This document shows, piece after piece, positions 1 through 7,677 of a DNA stretch of 39,585 bases. The notes beneath the pieces were generated by a model. It had not been told where the DNA came from and searched no databases. It saw only the letters and a list, made by a program, of their open reading frames with translations. Numbering within the stretch: the stretch's first letter is position 1; each line of letters begins with the position of its first letter. Source of the DNA: Clostridium sp. 1001271st1 H5 (GTDB lineage: Bacteria > Bacillota > Clostridia > Lachnospirales > Lachnospiraceae); assembly GCF_005845215.1 (NCBI RefSeq), contig NZ_SPHO01000034.1, positions 1 to 39,585 of the forward strand. Direction: 5' to 3'. The position numbers and the translations under genes are program-made.

Positions 1-2
1 GC

Positions 3-212
3 ACGAAATATGGTTTGCAGAAAAATTCGATGATTCTGCTGGAGCAGGTCCGTACCATTGATAAATCGAGATTGAAGGAGTACATAGGACATCTGGATGG
101 CAGGGATATGAGAGCAGTTAATATATCTTTGAAAATCAGTTTGGATGTGGTATCGGAATTTGACCGGATTTTCCTGGAGGAAAGACAAAAACAGAGTATG
201 GTAATGATGTAA
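3..212 (+). CDS. C-terminal part of a MazF/PemK-family mRNA interferase toxin, cut by the window edge
   Basis: The frame is open from the first bases, so the gene starts upstream of the window. The visible 69 residues read like the C-terminal third of MazF/PemK endoribonucleases: the segment SMILLEQVRTIDKSRLKEYI matches the family's strand-helix end, in which an Ile/Val-leucine-rich strand is followed by EQ-RTIDK-RL. Members of this family cut mRNA and are held in check by a cognate antitoxin. No antitoxin gene is visible here. A matching N-terminal fragment lies inverted at 1524-1610, so this may be one half of a broken gene rather than an intact toxin. A short TTG-started frame at 15 is an unlikely real start. 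Confidence 0.6.
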   Translation, partial: TKYGLQKNSMILLEQVRTIDKSRLKEYIGHLDGRDMRAVNISLKISLDVVSEFDRIFLEERQKQSMVMM

Positions 213-464
213 ATTAAATGAAAAAATCATCTTAATATAAAACGGCATAATAGTACGAAAATTCCATACACAGATATTAAACTATTATGATTGTCCAATC
301 GTTATAAGCGACGGTTTTAACCGAATGTACAAACAGTATTAAACGTGAAAACAATTTAAAGGAGCGTGGTGTTACCTTTGAGATACTTAGGGCGCGTACA
401 CTGTATTGTAAGACACATCTGCAGAATACGATGAGTACGGGTCTAACAATTGGTCCAGCTATTA

Positions 465-511
465 AAACAGTGGAAGAAAATCTTGAAAAAGTATATGGTC
501 AGCCATTTTCA
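465..511 (+). repeat. 47-base fragment duplicated from the HipA-like kinase gene
   Basis: The stretch is identical to 4843-4889 except for one base. At 4843-4889 it encodes TVEENLEKVYGQPF near the end of the HipA-like kinase. Here the same peptide frame is open briefly but joins unrelated sequence on both sides, so it is a relic of a second hipA-like copy or a rearrangement scar. Confidence 0.75.
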
Positions 512-539
512 GCTAGATGTACCTGCGTACAGCAGGAAT

Positions 540-764
540 ATTTTCCATTATTCCAATGAAGTAGTTCCGTCTATTATGGAAGCAAATAGGTATGTGGACG
601 AACATTTTGACCAATACCTTGTCAGCAGTGAACTGGTCAGGGATTTTCATTTGAGCAGAAGTTATTTCAGCATATGCCTCGGAAAAATTGTGGAAGTGCT
701 GTTCAACGAGTATCTTTGCATGTTTCAACGTTCTCCCTCATTGATTCTGGCGAAAAACTACTAA
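540..764 (+). pseudogene. AraC-family regulator remnant (HTH part only)
   Basis: In one frame (about 570-723) the translation reads like the C-terminal AraC/XylS DNA-binding domain: an 'EANRYVDEHFDQYL' helix, a first HTH, then 'LSRSYFS' and 'FNEYL', which match the family's LS-SYFS-FK-x-G-FxxYL pattern. The usual FKK-x-x-G is replaced by CLGKIVEV, and the protein stops soon after, so the second half of the domain is missing. No ligand-binding domain precedes it; the upstream codons belong to the duplicated hipA fragment in another frame. I read this as a decayed fragment with no function. Confidence 0.55.
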
Positions 765-1432
765 CAAAACACGCTTTCTCTGCTATTTCCTGAGCGGTAG
801 GTTGGATTTGCGCCCAACTCGGAAAGCGTGTAGATCTTATCCAAAGCGCTGGGTAACAAGACGGTTCCGTCCGGATTTATCAGCTGGTGAGTGGTGAGCG
901 TGTTGTACTAATGTCTTATATCCGTTTGGAAGGTGTGAGGCATGACGGAGGCATATGAAAAAATCAGTTTCTAGGCAAGTAGGAAACAATAGAACAGTGA
1001 TGGTGTTGCGCTAGTTGCAGAGATGTGTCTGGCGCTATTTAATAGTTGATATTGTGCTATGGATATGGAGAATTAAGAACCACGAGATTTTGGAATACAG
1101 ACAATAATAACAACCTATTTATAAAAATAGAGGAGGAGTTTATGCGAGACTGTTTGGGAGAAAGTCAGATTGGCCAGGAGCTACCGGGTAATTGAACGGT
1201 TTGGAAAGTATATTATAAAATTATAGACTTTACGTTTGAGAGTTTGTCAGCCCTTTGACCTCCAGTATCTCCTCCGTTTGTTTTATTTCACATTGACAGG
1301 TGACCTGACAGGATAGTTTAATCCATTTTTGCTGAACCGGAAGAATGCATTTGTAGTAAGTTGATTACCCTGATGATGGTTTAAAGGAATTCATGTTAAC
1401 GGATGATGAGGTGTGAGAGGAGAAGGTCAGCT
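765..1432. other. 668 bases without a recognisable gene
   Basis: All frames are broken. A good ribosome-binding site (AGAGGAGGAG) precedes an ATG at 1142, but its frame ends after about 17 codons. The stretch looks like decayed low-GC DNA, in keeping with the gene fragments on both sides. Confidence 0.5.
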
Positions 1433-1534
1433 ATGAAGAAAAAAGTATTGGGTATGTTACTTGCTTGTGTGATGATATTGTCAACAACAGCCTGTGCGCC
1501 AAAGGAGAAACAAAGAACCATTTATTCTGGATAA
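1433..1534 (+). pseudogene. Truncated lipoprotein: signal peptide only
   Basis: A strong Shine-Dalgarno (GAGAGGAGAAGG) precedes an ATG that opens a typical Gram-positive lipoprotein leader: MKKK, a hydrophobic core and the lipobox STTAC, with Cys at residue 21. The frame stops after 33 codons, where the sequence changes abruptly to the inverted MazF fragment. Leaders like this usually belong to solute-binding proteins of ABC transporters, but the mature protein is gone. This is a clean breakpoint of a past rearrangement. Confidence 0.6.
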
Positions 1535-1730
1535 TGAGCACCGGCCGCACTCCCCCTTGTTCGCAACCTACTATGGGGCTTAAATCTGCATAGTAAATAT
1601 CTCCCCTGCATAATGGGACTTGTGCCAGCTTAGAAATCATCCCTTTTCCTATAAGATTATAATTGGGATCTTCCATCAGCTTTATTCGCCGGATAGGGGC
1701 TTCCAAGAATGTGAGAAAGTTTTTTATCAA
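1524..1730 (-). pseudogene. N-terminal fragment of a MazF/PemK-family toxin
   Basis: From about 1610 down to 1524 the minus strand encodes RGDIYYADLSPIVGCEQGG followed by VRPVLIIQN. This is the hallmark N-terminus of MazF/PemK ribonucleases: the RGD-I-Y-ADL start, the SEQGG loop (here CEQGG) and the RPVLIIQN strand. The frame then runs into the antisense of the lipoprotein leader and loses homology. The usual start just before RGD is damaged, because the ATG two codons upstream is out of frame. Together with 3-212, it could be the other half of the same toxin gene split by an inversion. Confidence 0.65.
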
Positions 1731-1825
1731 TAAATAAATCGTAGGAAATAATAATTTCTACTTTACCAGGGTAATTCCCTTTGTTGAGATATGTTCCAAA
1801 GATGCCTCGGACGGAATAAGTACAG

Positions 1826-1854
1826 TTGACCGCATAAACAAATTAAGGTAATAT
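1826..1854 (+). promoter_or_regulatory. Probable sigma-A promoter
   Basis: TTGACC and TAATAT are separated by 17 bases, about 40 bases upstream of the ATG of the LacI-like remnant. It probably once drove that regulator. Confidence 0.5.
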
Positions 1855-1894
1855 AGAAATAACTAAACAATTTGATTAGAGGTAAACAATATTC

Positions 1895-1962
1895 ATGAAA
1901 ATAAAGGCAGTTGATATTGCACGGCAATTAGGGATATCCAAAGCCACGGTAGTTAATGGCTG
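1895..1962 (+). pseudogene. LacI-family HTH remnant
   Basis: The first 20 codons (MKIKAVDIARQLGISKATV) are the typical LacI-family N-terminal helix-turn-helix: 'DIARQLGISKATV' is the recognition motif. After it, the expected 'S-x-x-LN' hinge is replaced and the frame leaves the family. The sequence then joins a SorC-like piece in another frame, so only the DNA-binding head remains. Confidence 0.6.
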
Positions 1963-2278
1963 CTACAAACATTCCAGCTACGGCAGAGAAGGAGTATCGT
2001 CTGGCCTATTCTAATTATCTGATTGAGGAGGTGGCCAGGCTGATTGGAGGACATAGCTATCAGATGTTGGCCCCCAATATGTAGATTCCATACAGGCGAA
2101 GGCGAATTTCTTGAAAGAGCATAGTGAGAGGGAAGTAATGGATATGGTGAAGGACGCAGACGTGGCGGTTATGGGGACAGGGACTGTGGACCAGAATTCC
2201 GCCCTAATCCATGCTGACCTGATTTCCATTGAGGAGTTTAAAAGACTGCAGAAAGAAGTGGTGACACTAAAACTGTGA
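1963..2278 (+). pseudogene. SorC/DeoR-type sugar-binding regulator remnant, frameshifted
   Basis: Two consecutive frames carry parts of a SorC-family sugar-binding domain. The first (to about 2078) includes 'YLIEEVARLIGG' and 'YQMLAPN'. After a frameshift near 2076-2083, the second continues with 'YVDS', 'DMVKDADVAVMGTGTVD' and 'SALIHADLISIEEFKRLQKE'. The order fits the family's pattern of an APxYVDS motif followed by ADVAVxGxGTV. The gene lacks its DNA-binding domain and its end. It is a dead gene fragment. Confidence 0.55.
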
Positions 2279-2290
2279 GGGGGTGTTTCC

Positions 2291-3238
2291 ATGAAATTAG
2301 TTAGTCCGAGAACCTTGCTGGCATCTCTGCTGGGCTGTACATTTGTTGTTATGAAAGTTATGACCTTTGCTGGGCTACCGGATGTGTTTTGGATCATATA
2401 CATTGGATATATGTCTGTCAAAGGACTGGTCACGGCATTTTCTCAGAAAGCCTATGACAAGGATGTGAAAAAGGCGCGACAAGGAAAAGTTTTGTATTGT
2501 GACCTGTTTGGAAAATTTGCATACGTTGCGGCAGATATCCCGTTTGTCCTGATCCTTTTAGCCTGCCTTTTGGCTATGGTCTGTCCCGTAACAACGTTGC
2601 TCAGAGTTATCTTGAGTGTACTTTTGTTGATAGCGTTGGGATATGCGATCTGGTTGTGTTGGTATGTTTCAAGGCATAAACGGCTGCGTATGGAAAATGG
2701 TGAATGGGAGGCAGGGATTTTAAGCGCAGAAGATGAGAAAGCATGGAAACAATCAGACCTGTGGCACAGTATTATTCTTGGAATTGTCGTGGCATTGGGT
2801 GCTTTTTATCTCATTTTCGGAGATCCCAGAATCTATCTGAATAACGCCAAACTGAAAAAAGCACTATCTACGCTGGACAGTGACAGCGCTACTCTGGAGG
2901 AGGTCGTTCCCTTTGAATGGACATCTGTATACACATTTGATCCCTATACATCAATCGACCACATTGAGTGGGTCACCGGCTCAAAGAGTCCCGCACTGAA
3001 AGAAAGCGTCAGTGAGGGCATGACCCATGTTGTGTTTACAAACAGAGGGCAGGTAGTAGCCAGTGTCTGCGCCTACCCCACAAGTATTGGGTATTATTTA
3101 GAATTTACTGGTGGAGAAAATACATATTATGGCTATCTGGATGGTGGATATTCCCACATCGAATACGGTGATGAGATTGTCTTTGAAGTAATGCAGGATG
3201 AAGGATTTGTCAAGCTGTTTGCTCGTGTTGCGGAATAA
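2291..3238 (+). CDS. Membrane protein of unknown function
   Basis: A 315-residue protein preceded by a GAGGGGG ribosome-binding site. The first 180 residues are membrane-associated: hydrophobic segments lie at roughly 8-24, 30-45, 80-102, 104-128 and 157-177, with short basic loops between them (KAYDKDVKKARQGK, RHKRLRMENG). From about residue 180 the protein is soluble and acidic, with a possible beta-rich extracytoplasmic domain ending in FVKLFARVAE. I do not recognise a family. It is the first clearly intact gene of the left flank and stands alone between gene debris and a decayed regulator. A function in envelope sensing or immunity would be speculation. Confidence 0.65.
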   Translation: MKLVSPRTLLASLLGCTFVVMKVMTFAGLPDVFWIIYIGYMSVKGLVTAFSQKAYDKDVKKARQGKVLYCDLFGKFAYVAADIPFVLILLACLLAMVCPVTTLLRVILSVLLLIALGYAIWLCWYVSRHKRLRMENGEWEAGILSAEDEKAWKQSDLWHSIILGIVVALGAFYLIFGDPRIYLNNAKLKKALSTLDSDSATLEEVVPFEWTSVYTFDPYTSIDHIEWVTGSKSPALKESVSEGMTHVVFTNRGQVVASVCAYPTSIGYYLEFTGGENTYYGYLDGGYSHIEYGDEIVFEVMQDEGFVKLFARVAE

Positions 3239-3275
3239 TGTATGATACCGCATATATTATAATTAAGCCAAGCAG

Positions 3276-3767
3276 ATGCGCCTTTCCAAGTCCGCGCTGG
3301 GCAGTTATGAAGCGGATGACTTCAAGGACATCAGCCACTATGCTCTGATTAAGCTGGCGAAGTTTTACGGTGTGACCGCCGACTAACTGCTGGGATTGAC
3401 TGAAACAAGAAATCACCCAAACGCCGATCTTGCAGACCTGCGTTTGAGTGATGAAATGATTAACCTGCTGAAAAGTGGGCGAATTGACACCGCCCTTCTT
3501 TGTGAACTGGCGGCGTACTCGGATTTTGTGAAGCTGCTGGCCGATATACAGATTTATGTGGAGGGCATCGCCGCCACGCAGATACAGAACTTGAATGCTT
3601 GGGTAGACGTGGCGAGGGCTGAAATCGTAGAGAAGTACCAGCCGGGAGAGCATGACAAGACCGCTGGTGTCCTGCATGCCGCTCATGTGCGGGAGGGTGA
3701 CTATTACAGCAGCCGAGGACATCATGATATTGACGCTATCATGGAGGACATACGGCAAGCCCACTGA
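3276..3767 (+). pseudogene. Decayed XRE-family regulator, paralogue of the IME regulator at 31855-32661
   Basis: The frame reads LSKSALGSYEADDFKDIS and continues with YGVTAD, a TAA stop at 3384-3386, then LLGLTE and a long region matching the IME's XRE regulator almost motif for motif (LSDEMINLLKSGRID, LCELAAYSDFVKLLADIQIY, GIAATQIQNLNAWVD, EIVEKYQPGE, DDIRQAH-type ending). The first half of the HTH is missing, and the stop falls where the paralogue has Tyr (VSVDYLLC). It stops at the point where the paralogue continues with about 70 more residues. So the N-terminus is lost, one nonsense codon is present and the C-terminus is shorter. It is probably a relic of an earlier, related mobile element. 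Confidence 0.75.
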
Positions 3768-3857
3768 TAAAAGGCGTACTTGAAGGCGGGAGTATCCACT
3801 GGCGGTGCTTACAGAGACCGGTTTTCATCGAGAGCCATAAATTACTTGGAATAAACA

Positions 3858-3887
3858 CATTCCGGAATGGGAAAAACCGTTTATAAT
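3858..3887 (+). promoter_or_regulatory. Promoter with overlapping palindromic operator upstream of the HipA-like operon
   Basis: A perfect TATAAT lies at 3882-3887, about 60 bases before the first gene. A perfect 12-base palindrome, CATTCCGGAATG (3858-3869), covers the -35 position. A regulator bound there would block the promoter, as expected of an autoregulated toxin-antitoxin-like operon. The -35 hexamer itself is poor. Confidence 0.45.
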
Positions 3888-3948
3888 GTTAATATAGAAG
3901 CGTTTTGTTGTCTGTATGCCAGACTGGGATATATAGGGAGAACGAGTT

Positions 3949-4284
3949 ATGGAATTCACAGTGATGCATATGGATGAGCCAGTAGCAATTGTAAGTCTAT
4001 CGGAAGATAAGAAGAAGGTGGAAATTCAAAAATTGATTCCGGATTGCATCAGGCAGCCATTTTGTGGTAATAAATTAGATCTGGAACGGGTTTACAATTT
4101 TTTAAAGGACCGTTGCTACGAGGACAGACGCAGTGACCTTAAAGAAATACTCAATCAGGCCGGTCTTACTTATAATAATCCATGGAAATGGATTCAGATA
4201 ACACACGGAGTCACATATGAAGATTTGTTCTGGATTCGTTTTCCTGGTGAGACGATAACATGGAAGGACGTGAAAGTGAGATGA
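3949..4284 (+). CDS. Small partner protein encoded ahead of a HipA-like kinase
   Basis: A 111-residue protein with a GGGAG ribosome-binding site. It opens with a beta-rich stretch (EFTVMHMDEPVAIVSLSEDKKKVEIQKLIP) and ends HGVTYEDLFWIRFPGETITWKDVKVR. I see no HTH, signal peptide or membrane segment. Its stop codon overlaps the ATG of the kinase (ATGA at 4281-4284), so the two are translationally coupled. In HipA proteins the first subdomain can be separate from the kinase core (as in split HipST-type systems), so this may be that subdomain or an inhibitor. This is an inference from gene order, not from a recognised domain. Confidence 0.6.
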   Translation: MEFTVMHMDEPVAIVSLSEDKKKVEIQKLIPDCIRQPFCGNKLDLERVYNFLKDRCYEDRRSDLKEILNQAGLTYNNPWKWIQITHGVTYEDLFWIRFPGETITWKDVKVR

Positions 4285-5096
4285 GCGTAAAAGAATACAG
4301 ACTGAGCCCGCAGGCCCTGGTGATGGTACAGGGAAGTTCAAAGGGAACACAGCCCAAGTATTATGAGAGCGGATATTGGTATAAAGTAAATAATGTGGGG
4401 TATGAAGGTTACTCGGAATATCTTGTCTCCAGGGTGCTGGAGTGCTCTAATGTTGATAGTTATGTTAAATACGAACAATGCACGATTAATGGAAGGGCGG
4501 GATGCCGCTCAAAAAGTTTTATTGGAGAAAAGGAATCATTCCTAAGCTTTCAGAGGCTGTATGACCTGCTTACTGGGGAAAGTTTACAGGAGAGAATACG
4601 TTTAATATCAGAGGTGGCAGACCGCATTGGCTTTGTAAGAGGGTTTGTATTAGAGAATACAGGGTGGGATTGCTCGATGTATTTATCACAAATATTGACG
4701 CTGGATATGCTTACTTTAAATACAGACAGGCATTTTAATAATTTGGGACTAATTGTGGACGCATCGACGGGAGTTTATAAAGCGGCGCCTATTTTTGATA
4801 ATGGAAATTCACTGTTAAGTGACTGGGATCGTTTCGACGAAGAAACAGTGGAAGAGAATCTTGAAAAAGTATATGGTCAGCCATTTTCTGCCAGTTTAGA
4901 GATGCAGGCCCGTGAGGCAGGAATCGGGTTGATGATTGATTATGAAAAATTGCAGTGTATCTTAGAGAAAGAACCTGTTTCCAGAGGTTTGGAAGTATTA
5001 ATGCATCAACTGAAACGTTATTATAATATAATACCAGATTATAAAATGCAGCAGGAGAATGAATTAGAGCAAGTTGCTCCAGAACAAAAACTCTAG
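4281..5096 (+). CDS. HipA-like serine/threonine kinase
   Basis: A 271-residue protein. The ATG at 4281 is preferred because it overlaps the upstream stop; an ATG at 4260 would add seven residues. The C-terminal half carries the HipA kinase core. LNTDRHFNNLGLI is the catalytic loop (Asp149, His151, Asn153), and PIFDNGNSLL is the metal-binding DxGxS-like segment (Asp173). HipA proteins phosphorylate translation factors such as glutamyl-tRNA synthetase and can arrest growth. This one is shorter than E. coli HipA (about 440 residues) and lacks the N-terminal subdomain, which may be the upstream gene product. No HipB-type HTH antitoxin is visible next to it. A 47-base piece of the gene is duplicated at 465-511. 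Confidence 0.75.
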   Translation: MSVKEYRLSPQALVMVQGSSKGTQPKYYESGYWYKVNNVGYEGYSEYLVSRVLECSNVDSYVKYEQCTINGRAGCRSKSFIGEKESFLSFQRLYDLLTGESLQERIRLISEVADRIGFVRGFVLENTGWDCSMYLSQILTLDMLTLNTDRHFNNLGLIVDASTGVYKAAPIFDNGNSLLSDWDRFDEETVEENLEKVYGQPFSASLEMQAREAGIGLMIDYEKLQCILEKEPVSRGLEVLMHQLKRYYNIIPDYKMQQENELEQVAPEQKL

Positions 5097-5380
5097 ATGC
5101 ATTGATGAATTGGCAGACAGGGGTAAACAGTTTGTAGCATTCTTTTAGCGTGATGATGAACGAGATGACTTTTGGAGCCGATAAATTCCTGTTTTGAATG
5201 CGAACGACATCAGAATCGCCGATTATAAGGGATTATATCAAAGGCAGGGAGTGTATGAAAATTTTTCTGTAAATAGGTATTAGCAAAAGGTCTTCTATGA
5301 TAAAATAAAAAATAGCTACTTTTGCGCCACTTTCAACACTGATTTTTCAGGGACGGAGAGCCGGGAAGCCTTGATTTTAC
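5097..5380. other. Low-GC flank between the HipA-like gene and the ICE end, no gene seen
   Basis: All frames are short. The base composition is still that of the left flank and changes to GC-rich from about 5380 onwards, close to the proposed ICE end. Confidence 0.5.
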
Positions 5381-5402
5381 AGGGTTTTTCGGCCCTCCGC
5401 TT
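5381..5402. repeat. Candidate left attachment core of the ICE
   Basis: AGGGTTTTTCGGCCCTCCGC resembles AGGGTTTGCGGCCTTTCC at 39449. Each copy lies outside a pair of TGGTGCCCA repeats. The match is gapped and only AGGGTTT and CGGCC are exact, so this is a candidate only. Confidence 0.35.
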
Positions 5403-5431
5403 ATTTTTTGCCGGGGTGCTTTTCGCTGAAA

Positions 5432-5451
5432 TGGTGCCCAAATGGTGCCCA
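5432..5451 (+). repeat. Left arm-type integrase sites: two TGGTGCCCA direct repeats
   Basis: TGGTGCCCA occurs at 5432-5440 and 5443-5451, one helical turn (11 bases) apart. The same pair with the same spacing and orientation is found at the other end of the element (39359-39378). This is the usual layout of arm sites bound by the N-terminal domain of tyrosine integrases. Confidence 0.6.
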
Positions 5452-5503
5452 CATTTAATGCCGCCCCTTGCGGGGCTATGAAACACGGTGAGAAGATACG
5501 CCG

Positions 5504-6799
5504 TCACAAGCTCATTTCCCGGTCTTTTTTCTTGGCCGGGGCCGCCCGCTCTTGCTTGGGCCTATCCAGCCGGGGGGCGGGGCGTATGGCGGCGTGGTAT
5601 GCGTCCAGCACCTCTTTCTTGCGTTCCAGGCGTACATCCACATAACGGGCCGTGACCGCTTCAAAGTTCATGGACAGGCCCAGGGAAGCCCCGATCCCGG
5701 CCAGCGTGTGACCCAGCACCTCGCCCACCGTGTAGAAGTCCCCGGTGAGTTGGTGCATATTGGTGGCCGCCGTGTGGCGCAGATCGTGAAAGCGGATATG
5801 GGGCATATCCAGCCCGGCCAGAAGTTTCCCGAAGCCGCTGGAAATCCAGTTGGCCGCCTGGGGCGCTCCGTCGGCCTTACAGACCACTATATCGTTGTCA
5901 TAGTATGGCCGCCCCTCTTGCCGGGCGGCTTGCTTGTCGGCCTCTACACGGGCAAGCTGGCGTTCAAAGAAAGGCCGGGCCACTTCCGTAATGGGGAGCC
6001 GCCGCCCGTTTGACTTGGGCGGGGCCATGTCCTGAATGGTGGTGGTATGGGGCGGCACCTTGAACGGGAGCTGTTCCACCACGTCAAAGGTGCCGTTTTC
6101 CAAATCCACGTTGCGCCACCGCAGACCCAAAATCTCGGAGCGGCGCATCCCATACAGGCCGCCCAGCACAACGGGCATTTCCCATTCCGTCCCGGCCACC
6201 CGCTCCATGAGGGAGCGCACCTGATCCGGCGTATAGGGATCGGGGGTTTTGTCCCCCTTGCCAAACTTGGTAATGGTGTCGCGGGCGGCGTTGGTTTCAA
6301 TGTACCGATATTTCCGGGCGTGGCCCAGGGCCACACTCAACACCCGCTTGGCCCCCGCCGCTGTACTCGGTTTCAGCCCTTTGTCAAGGATGTCCTGAAA
6401 CATTTTATCCACCGCCGAGGGGGCTAATTGGTTTAGGGGGATATGGCCGATGTAAGGTACGATGTAGCTTCTGATCGTCCGCTTGTACCCGTCATAGGTG
6501 GAGGGCCGCAGGTTTACCCGCGCATAGCTCTCCACCCATTCCTCCAAATAGTCCTTGACCGTCTGCTTGCGCTGGGCCTTGACCGTGGCGGCAAAGGTGG
6601 GGGCCTGGAGCTTGCTTTTTATGGTGGCCTCGTGCTGTAATGCCTCCTTGCGGGTGAGAAAGCCTTTTTTCGCATAGGTGGATTTTGTGCCGTCCGGCAT
6701 GGTGTACTTGACATTCACATCATACACCGTCCCGGCGCGGCCCGTCAGGTTGCCGCTGGCATCCCGTTTGTTTTTGACTTGTCGTGCGCTGACCGCCAT
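5504..6799 (-). CDS. int: Tyrosine recombinase (ICE integrase)
   Basis: A 431-residue integrase that should cut and rejoin the ICE ends for integration and excision. The N-terminal 75 residues look like an AP2-like arm-binding domain (GTVYDVNVKY, then DGTKSTYAKKGF). A SAM-like core-binding domain follows at about 78-165 (KDYLEEWVESYARVNLRPST). The catalytic domain has Arg219 (YGMRRSEILGL), His338 and Arg341 (HDLRHTAA), His364 (VLGHT) and the nucleophile Tyr386 (ARYVDVR), so all key residues are present. The spacing between His364 and Tyr386 is a little longer than usual. The C-terminus is basic and ends next to the arm repeats. The excisionase gene lies 3 bases upstream in the same direction. 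Confidence 0.93.
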   Translation of the reverse strand: MAVSARQVKNKRDASGNLTGRAGTVYDVNVKYTMPDGTKSTYAKKGFLTRKEALQHEATIKSKLQAPTFAATVKAQRKQTVKDYLEEWVESYARVNLRPSTYDGYKRTIRSYIVPYIGHIPLNQLAPSAVDKMFQDILDKGLKPSTAAGAKRVLSVALGHARKYRYIETNAARDTITKFGKGDKTPDPYTPDQVRSLMERVAGTEWEMPVVLGGLYGMRRSEILGLRWRNVDLENGTFDVVEQLPFKVPPHTTTIQDMAPPKSNGRRLPITEVARPFFERQLARVEADKQAARQEGRPYYDNDIVVCKADGAPQAANWISSGFGKLLAGLDMPHIRFHDLRHTAATNMHQLTGDFYTVGEVLGHTLAGIGASLGLSMNFEAVTARYVDVRLERKKEVLDAYHAAIRPAPRLDRPKQERAAPAKKKDREMSL

Positions 6800-6802
6800 A
6801 GG

Positions 6803-7024
6803 CTACGCCTCCACACAGGCGGCCACCCTGTTTCGGGTGTACCAATCCCAAATAGCAGCCTCGCAGAGCAGGCGGCGGTTTCCGTTCTGGACGTATTCGA
6901 TCTGGCCGCTGTCCATGAGTTCGCGGAGCTTATGCTCGCCCAAACCGCTGATCTTACTCATTTGTTCCACCGTTTTCAGCAACGGGAACGCCTGATGGAC
7001 AGGCGGGGGGCTGGTCTTTTTCAA
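6803..7024 (-). CDS. xis: Excisionase (Xis-like winged-helix protein)
   Basis: A 73-residue protein with a MerR/Xis-type wHTH: VEQMSKISGLGEHKLRELMD is the helix-turn-helix, and IEYVQNGNRRLLCEAAIWDWY is the wing and last helix. Tn916-type Xis proteins bind DNA at the element ends and bias the integrase towards excision. The gene is 3 bases from the integrase start with AGGAGG about 7 bases before its ATG, so the two are cotranscribed. Confidence 0.85.
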   Translation of the reverse strand: MKKTSPPPVHQAFPLLKTVEQMSKISGLGEHKLRELMDSGQIEYVQNGNRRLLCEAAIWDWYTRNRVAACVEA

Positions 7025-7093
7025 ATAGTGACCTCCTCTCTCAGATGGTAAAAAATATGGTTTAGAGCGTTTCCCGCCGTCCCGTGGGGAAAC

Positions 7094-7133
7094 GTCAAAG
7101 GGCGGCGTAGGATTGACCGCGCCGCCCTTTGAC
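7094..7133. other. Long inverted repeat (14-base perfect arms) upstream of xis
   Basis: GTCAAAGGGCGGCG at 7094-7107 is the exact reverse complement of 7120-7133, with a 12-base loop. No T-tract follows on either strand, so a simple terminator is unlikely. It lies about 70 bases upstream of the xis start and could control xis-int expression. Confidence 0.5.
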
Positions 7134-7142
7134 CTTCCCCCA

Positions 7143-7166
7143 CCTCTGGCCTGGATGACCAGAAGC
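7143..7166. repeat. Dispersed palindrome, copy 1 (degenerate)
   Basis: Arms CCTCTGGCCT and TGACCAGAAG around GGA. Several mismatches, but the outer TCTGG and CCAGA are kept. Confidence 0.6.
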
Positions 7167-7442
7167 AGGGGCGGTGCTTATTCCATTTCAATCCGAAAAG
7201 TAGGGGGCCGCCGTACCGGGCTAATTTGGACTGTCGCAAGACAGAAAGGCCCCGGATGGGGCGGCCCCCCTCGTTTTATCTAAACGCGCCGTATTTGCCA
7301 CGCATCCCCGGCGCGGGGAACATTTCAGGCCGCCGGTGGCCCCGGCTGTCATAGCCTCCGCCTGTACCGTTTCGCCCGTGGAGGGCGGCGCATACAGCAG
7401 GGACTCCCCCTCAAGTCTGTGGGAGGGCGTGAGCAAGTTTCA

Positions 7443-7556
7443 TTATCCCCCGCGCTGTCCTCGCGCCCGGCTTGCCAGGGCCGGGTCTAAGGTAGGCGTT
7501 GATCGCTCGGCCAGCTTGTCCATCACCTCCTGAAGCTGGCTGTCCTGGCGGCGCAC
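7443..7556 (-). pseudogene. Small remnant of a coding sequence (about 37 codons)
   Basis: A GTG-started frame reads VRRQDSQLQEVMDKLAERST and continues for 17 codons. It looks like an amphipathic helix from the end of a larger protein, with no good ribosome-binding site and a stop immediately upstream in the same frame. I do not recognise the family. Confidence 0.3.
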
Positions 7557-7677
7557 CTTACGTCGCTAATCACGCGGGTTTTGTGCCTGAAATGCTGTGT
7601 ATTCAGTTGTCATCAGGAAAGAGGGCTTGTACCTCTCTCTATCCATTAGGCGGGTTAGAGGCCGTTTGTTGTCCACC

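Larger units (their letters stand above)
7025..7442. other. GC-rich stretch without a recognisable gene
   Basis: Apart from the inverted repeat at 7094 and palindrome copy 1, I see no gene. Short frames exist on both strands but have no ribosome-binding site or recognisable domain. The stretch may hold regulatory signals for xis-int. Confidence 0.5.

Noticed and set aside
1142..1195. Short gene starting at ATG 1142
   Set aside because: A good ribosome-binding site is present, but the frame ends after about 17 codons with no recognisable product.
5456..5475. GCCCC-TTGC-GGGGC hairpin as integrase terminator
   Set aside because: The stem is short and has no T-run; it is part of the sequence shared by both ICE ends.
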